Position numbers and translations under genes: made by a program | From: Chloroflexota bacterium | GTDB lineage: Bacteria > Chloroflexota > Limnocylindria > Limnocylindrales > CSP1-4 | DNA length: 10,151 bases | Direction of reading: 5' to 3' | Assembly (NCBI GenBank): GCA_013698385.1 | Contig: JACCVB010000220.1 | Span: forward strand, 1 to 10,151 | Notes under the pieces: model-generated | Seen by the model: only the letters and a program-made list of their open reading frames with translations | What the model was told of the DNA's origin: nothing | The model's database searches: none | Part shown: positions 6,727-10,151 of the stretch, in pieces | How positions within the stretch are numbered: the first letter of the stretch is position 1 | How the letters are laid out: each line of letters begins with the position of its first letter

Positions 6727-7965
6727 GCGGTCGGCGGTCGCGTCGCGGAGCGCACGACGACGACCGTGAGGGCGATCAGGCCAACCGATCCGACGACACC
6801 CAGCGCGCCCGCGATCGGCAGCAGCGCCCCGATCTCCGGCGAGGGCGGGATCGCGGCCACGAGGTTGAGCGAGAAGACGACCGCGAACGCGAGCCAGAGC
6901 CACGCCCACGACAGCCGTCCGATCCGTTGGGGCAGCAGCAGTATCAGGAAGAGCAGCGTCGCGTAGGCGTAGCGCTCGTGCATCTGAGTCATGAACGTGA
7001 AGAACGTCAGCACGGATGCGGCCAGCCCGACGAACAAGGTGCGCGGCCGCGGATCGCGGATGATCCCCGCGGCGACGACCAGCGACAGCAGCCCCGTGAC
7101 GGCGAACCCCAGGTGTCGGAAGGTGATCGGCCCCGCGAGGGCGATGTCGTCCGCGATGAAGTTGCCGCCTGCGGCCGTCTCCTGGAGGAGCCACCACGCA
7201 TTCCACGCGCGCAGCGAAAGGACGTTGAAGATCTCACCCTGGTACGTGGATAGGTTGGCCAGGTAGTCCAGCGGTCCGCCGGCCGGGATGAAGGGCAGCC
7301 ACAGGACGACGAGGGCCGCCAGGCCGACGGTTCCCGTCCGTGCCAGTTCCCGGACGCCGCCGCGCAGCCCGCCCGCCGCATAGCCGCTCGCCCAGAACCA
7401 CGCCACGATGGCAGCACGAACGGGATCGCCTGCGGCTTCGTGGACAAGGACACGGCGATGAGCACGGCCGCGAACCCGTTCCGTCCGTTGGCCGCGGCGA
7501 TCGCCGCGGCCAGTCCCGACAGCATGAAGATCGATTCGTACTGGCCCCACCATGCGCTCACGTACCAGGTCGCCGGCACCAGCAGGACCGCGCCCGCGGC
7601 CGGTCGCGCAGCGCGAAGGCGACGAGCGCCGCCAGCCCCAGGTCCGCCAGCGACGCCGGGACCTTCATGAGGGCCCGGATCGCGGGGTCACCTGCGTCTG
7701 TGACGTTCGCGAAGGCCGGCTGGACCGAGCTCAGGAGGCTCAACACGTAAGCCATCACCGGCCCGAAGGTGACGGGGCCCGCCTCCGTGCCGTCGTACAG
7801 CTTCCCCAGACCGCTCGTCGCGATGTGGTGGACCCAGCCCACGAACTGGTCGATGTCGCCGCGCAGCCCCTGGGTGGGCAGGAGGGCGACGCGGATGGCG
7901 ATCCCGGCGGCGAACGCCGCGGCGAGGATTAGCCAGTCGGCACGACGCCAGCCGCCGGCCGTCAT
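6723..7965 (-). pseudogene. Gpi18-like (COG5542) integral membrane mannosyltransferase, two frameshifts
   Basis: A GT-C-type membrane glycosyltransferase resembling the Gpi18/PIG-V-related bacterial group. It is read in three frames: 7965 to about 7594, then to 7410, then to TGA 6723-6725. Replacing one base at each of two sites gives about 414 residues, a full family length. Landmarks are helix 1 (WLILAAAFAAGIAIRVALL), the acidic first loop GLRGDIDQFVGWVHHIA, PATWYVSAWWGQYESIFMLS (the WGQ-x-E/D motif), and AVLIAVSLSTKPQAIPFVLP. The last is TQMHERYAYATLLFLILLLP, where MHERY is the strongest family signature. Several more hydrophobic stretches follow. The start ATG 7965 lies 4 nt after the PIG-L stop, with no clear ribosome binding site, so coupling is likely. 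Because no motif outside the indels is damaged, the break is recent or artefactual. Presumed role: addition of mannose or another sugar from a lipid-phosphate donor. Confidence 0.8.
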
Positions 7966-7969
7966 CGGC

Positions 7970-9049
7970 TCAGACGCGGCCGGTCACCCAGTAGCGCTCG
8001 GCGGATCCGCTCACGCCGCCGAGCTCGGCCATCGCCCGGCCGTAGGCGCGGGTCGCCTCCGCCATCGCCCGCGGATCGTCGAACAGCCGCTCGATCTGGC
8101 TTTCGTACAGGCTGATGCCCGTGATCTTGCGCTCCAGCTGATCCGTGATATCGGCATACGACGGCGCAAGGCTCAGATCACCGGGGAGTGCCGCGAAGAC
8201 GTCCGGGCCCAGGTCCTCCAGGCCGCGGAAGTCGTTCCAGTAGCTGTACGGGAAGTCCTCGTAGAAGACCACCATGTCGCCATAGTCCGGCCCGGGCATC
8301 ACCCAGCGCCGGCCCTCAGCGAGCAGTGCCAGCCCGACGTCGCGGCACAGCTGATGATCCACGTGACCTCCGACGCCCAGCGGCAGGTAGACCTTCTGCG
8401 GCTCCAGGCGCGCGATCTCCTCGCGAAGGAGGGCATACGGCGCGACATCGTCCGCCCGGGGCGAGGCGAGCAACTGGTCATCTCCCGCGTAGCCACGGAA
8501 GACCGCATCGGGCAGGTCCAGGAAGACGATCGACGCCTCCGCGAAGTAGGCGAAGCGTTCGTCCTCCACCCGCCGTCGAGCCATCAGGTCGCCCGCCTCG
8601 GCGGCGTCCATCACCTCGTCGGTCAGGACCGCGCCCTGGGTCGGCACCTCATCGATGACGGCCTGTCCCGCGAGCGACTCATTGCGGATGCTGGCGCGGC
8701 GATACCACGAGCTGCGCTGCCAGAAGCGCTTCGCGGCGGCGTCGGCATCGAGCTGGGTCGCCTCGAGTCGCGCCTCACCGGCGGCCCACGACGGGACGAG
8801 GGCGGCCTCGGGAAAGTCGGCCAGGATGGAACTTCGATTGAAGGCCTCCGTGGCCGGCCACATCGTCTTGCTGCCGAAGCCGAGCGCCTCGCGCTGGTAC
8901 TGGGTCAGCCCCGTGCCGTCGTCCGGCGTGTTGCCCGAGAAGACCGTGACGATCGTGACCATCTGACCGAGTTCACGCAGGCTGGCGATCAGGCCACCAC
9001 ACGAGAGGGCGACATCGTCCGGATGGGGCGCGACGAAGACGTGGGTCAT
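7970..9049 (-). CDS. PIG-L/LmbE family zinc-dependent deacetylase
   Basis: A 359-residue member of the family that removes N-acetyl groups from GlcNAc-containing compounds (GlcNAc-PI, GlcNAc-inositol, bacillithiol precursors). The metal and catalytic motif APHPDDVALSCGG lies at 7-19, with His9 and Asp12 as likely Zn ligands and Asp11 as the likely general base. The third ligand motif LPLGVGGHVDHQL lies at 222-234 (His229, His232). The start is ATG 9049, just before the first beta strand; the frame is open 34 codons further upstream, but that stretch is Arg/Ser-rich and overlaps the pcm stop. The two motifs are about 217 residues apart, roughly 80-90 more than in MshB-type enzymes, so residues of about 60-200 hold an extra segment. 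A 49-nt gap to pcm contains a promoter-like TATACT. Genomic context points to a lipid-linked or cell-surface glycan substrate rather than a thiol cofactor, but this is inference. Confidence 0.9.
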   Translation of the reverse strand: MTHVFVAPHPDDVALSCGGLIASLRELGQMVTIVTVFSGNTPDDGTGLTQYQREALGFGSKTMWPATEAFNRSSILADFPEAALVPSWAAGEARLEATQLDADAAAKRFWQRSSWYRRASIRNESLAGQAVIDEVPTQGAVLTDEVMDAAEAGDLMARRRVEDERFAYFAEASIVFLDLPDAVFRGYAGDDQLLASPRADDVAPYALLREEIARLEPQKVYLPLGVGGHVDHQLCRDVGLALLAEGRRWVMPGPDYGDMVVFYEDFPYSYWNDFRGLEDLGPDVFAALPGDLSLAPSYADITDQLERKITGISLYESQIERLFDDPRAMAEATRAYGRAMAELGGVSGSAERYWVTGRV

Positions 9050-9058
9050 GGCCGGCCG

Positions 9059-9064
9059 AGTATA
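9059..9064 (-). promoter_or_regulatory. -10-like element close upstream of the PIG-L start (near-leaderless transcript candidate)
   Basis: On the minus strand TATACT ends 9 nt before ATG 9049. With the usual distance from -10 to transcription start, the mRNA would begin within a few bases of the ATG. No Shine-Dalgarno-like sequence sits at normal spacing, which fits a leaderless or near-leaderless start. The -35 position (CCCGGT, 17 nt upstream) does not match consensus. The match is 5 of 6 to TATAAT in otherwise GC-rich DNA. Confidence 0.3.
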
Positions 9065-9098
9065 CCGAGCCCAGCCGCCCGACCGGGCCTTCCTGCGC

Positions 9099-9755
9099 TC
9101 ATTCCGGGAAGCCGCCGGGGCCGATGAGGGGCACGAAGATGCATCCTCCATGCGGGGTTTCTATCCAGTCACTGCCGTGGCGCTCCACGAGGAGCAGGGT
9201 CTGGAGGTCGCGGGCACCCACCGGGATCACGAGGCGACCGCCCTCGGCGAGTTGGTCGCGAAGTTCCTGGGGGACGGCAGGGGCCGCGGCCGTGACGATG
9301 ATCCCGTCGTAGGGTCCACTGGCACGATCGCCCAGGCTGCCGTCGGCAACCTGGATCCGGACGCGCTCACCAAGGCCCAGGTCATCCAGCCGCGCGCGGG
9401 CCTGGCGGGCGAGCTCGGGATGGCGTTCCAGACTGAGGACCTCGGCTCCGAGCGTTGCGAGCACGGCGGCCTGGTAGCCCGACCCGGTGCCGAGCTCAAG
9501 GACGCGTTCGCCGGGACGGATCGCGAGCAGCTCCGTCATGCGCGCGACCATGTACGGCTGGCTGATCGTCTGACCGGCATCGATCCCGACGGCCGCGTCC
9601 GCGTAGGCCCGCCCCCGATCGACCTCGCTCAGGAAGGCCTCGCGTGGGATGGTGCCCATCGCCTCGAGCACGCGCTCGTCACGGATGTCCCGGGCCACGA
9701 GCTGGCGTTCGACCATCCGTGCGCGCTCACCGGCCATCTCTTCCGCGCCGGCCAT
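9099..9755 (-). CDS. pcm: Protein-L-isoaspartate(D-aspartate) O-methyltransferase
   Basis: A 218-residue PCMT, the usual family length. It methylates the abnormal carboxyl group of isoaspartyl residues in aged proteins so that they can return to aspartate. The N-terminal family pattern RARMVERQLVARDIRDERVLEAM is at 11-33, followed by IPREAFLSE. The substrate-side motif GQTISQPYMVARM carries the conserved Thr-x-Ser. SAM motif I is GERVLELGTGSGYQAAVLA, the acidic residue after strand 2 is in SLERHPEL, and GPYDGIIVTAAAPAVPQEL precedes the GGRLVIPVG strand. ATG 9755 is the first start after the upstream gene's TAA. ATG 9737, with GGAAGAG directly in front, and an ATG seven codons later are alternatives. 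The gene is 16 nt downstream of an anchored Ser/Ala/Pro-rich protein gene and 49 nt upstream of the PIG-L gene. Its presence in a glycan locus is probably incidental. Confidence 0.93.
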   Translation of the reverse strand: MAGAEEMAGERARMVERQLVARDIRDERVLEAMGTIPREAFLSEVDRGRAYADAAVGIDAGQTISQPYMVARMTELLAIRPGERVLELGTGSGYQAAVLATLGAEVLSLERHPELARQARARLDDLGLGERVRIQVADGSLGDRASGPYDGIIVTAAAPAVPQELRDQLAEGGRLVIPVGARDLQTLLLVERHGSDWIETPHGGCIFVPLIGPGGFPE

Positions 9756-9771
9756 CTGTCGTGGTTCCGCG

Positions 9772-10119
9772 TTACGGGCTGGGCGACGCCGCTGCGCTCG
9801 GAGCCGCGGAGGTGCTCGTCGATGCCGATGCCGACGGACCGGCCGACGCCGAAGCCGACGGACCGGCCGACGCCGCCGCAGACGCGGACGGGACGCTCGA
9901 CCCCGAAGCGCCTGCCGACGCCGACGCCGAAGCAGAAGCCGACGGCGCGATCGATGCCGACGCGGAAGCGCCAGCCGAGGCCGAGGCGCTCGTCGAAGGA
10001 GCCGCGCTCGGCTTGCCGGTGATCACTCCGCCCCTGCCCAGCAGGAAGCCGTTCAGCACGATCGCGACGAAGACGGCCACCGCGGCGACGACGAAGATCT
10101 TCGAGACGTTGTCCGTCAC
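9772..10119 (-). CDS. Membrane-anchored Ser/Ala/Pro-rich low-complexity protein (N-terminus uncertain)
   Basis: From GTG 10119 to TAA 9774-9772, 115 residues. A hydrophobic segment (about 8-27, IFVVAAVAVFVAIVLNGFLL) is followed by a short GRGG linker and then some 75 residues made almost only of Ala, Ser, Pro, Gly and Thr. This suggests an inside-to-outside anchor with an extended, possibly glycosylated or wall-spanning stalk. No domain is recognisable. The frame stays open from GTG 10119 to the window edge, with codons that look coding, and there is no good ribosome binding site at the GTG, so the true start may lie beyond the window. The opposite strand also has a long open frame here (Ala/Asp/Glu-rich). 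The minus strand is preferred for its membrane segment, its 16-nt spacing to pcm and the shared operon direction. Confidence 0.6.
   Translation of the reverse strand: MTDNVSKIFVVAAVAVFVAIVLNGFLLGRGGVITGKPSAAPSTSASASAGASASASIAPSASASASASAGASGSSVPSASAAASAGPSASASAGPSASASTSTSAAPSAAASPSP
9830..9874. repeat. Two exact 21-bp direct repeats with a 24-bp period inside the low-complexity gene
   Basis: An exact 21-bp unit lies at 9830-9850 and again at 9854-9874, separated by GAA. On the minus strand the 24-bp period encodes an 8-residue Ser/Ala/Gly/Pro repeat (ASAGPSAS-like). Looser GCCGAC-type repeats continue on to about 9990. The length of such a tract could change by slippage without breaking the frame. 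Confidence 0.75.
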
Positions 10120-10151
10120 GTGAACGGCAAGCTCGGACGGCGTGGGGGCGC

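Noticed and set aside
7769..9127. Long plus-strand open frame (452 codons) opposite the PIG-L gene
   Set aside because: It has no recognisable domain and is an antisense shadow produced by high GC; the minus strand carries complete PIG-L motifs.
9820..9990. CRISPR array suggested by repeated GCCGAC-rich units
   Set aside because: Units are 24 bp with 3-nt separation, stay in frame and encode a Ser/Ala/Gly/Pro tract; there are no unique spacers of normal length.
9048..10022. Plus-strand open frame (324 codons) opposite pcm and the Ser/Ala-rich gene
   Set aside because: It is antisense to clear PCMT motifs, and its end is only the low-complexity tract read on the other strand.

Overview
This is a high-GC bacterial window whose codons mostly end in G or C. 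It carries a surface-glycan or glycolipid assembly locus. No ribosomal or other taxonomic marker is present, so the host stays open. An actinobacterial or Chloroflexota-like genome would fit the GC-rich codons, the many polytopic GT-C glycosyltransferases and the Ser/Ala/Pro-rich anchored protein, but this is inference.

Plus strand, 1-4755. The window opens inside a nucleotide-sugar dehydrogenase. It is followed closely by a class I SAM methyltransferase and an NAD-dependent sugar epimerase that overlaps it by 1 nt. These three are intact and read as one operon making or modifying nucleotide sugars. After a gap of about 200 nt come a GT87-type membrane glycosyltransferase and a GT2 glycosyltransferase resembling polyprenyl-phosphate sugar synthases. 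Both are broken by small indels. The GT87 gene also has visibly more A/T-ending codons than its neighbours.

Minus strand, 10151-4745, read right to left. The order is a membrane-anchored Ser/Ala/Pro-rich protein, protein-L-isoaspartate O-methyltransferase (pcm), a PIG-L/LmbE-type zinc deacetylase, a Gpi18-like (COG5542) mannosyltransferase broken by two 1-nt deletions, a 33-codon hydrophobic mini-ORF, and two tandem paralogous GT87-like membrane proteins. Spacing is 16 nt, 49 nt, 4 nt, then overlapping or abutting genes, so this is probably one or two operons. It converges tail to tail with the plus-strand genes, overlapping by 11 bp at 4745-4755.

Taken together, the window has sugar activation and modification (dehydrogenase, epimerase), a GT2 that may charge a lipid carrier, several GT-C enzymes that would use such a lipid-linked sugar outside the membrane, and a PIG-L deacetylase. 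PIG-L, a Gpi18-like enzyme and a DPM1-like enzyme side by side recall the logic of GPI or PIM lipoglycan synthesis, but no substrate can be read from sequence alone. The main puzzle is five short indels in three glycosyltransferase genes while all other genes are intact: either clustered assembly errors or recent decay or phase variation. I found no RNA genes, CRISPR arrays, insertion sequences or defence systems.
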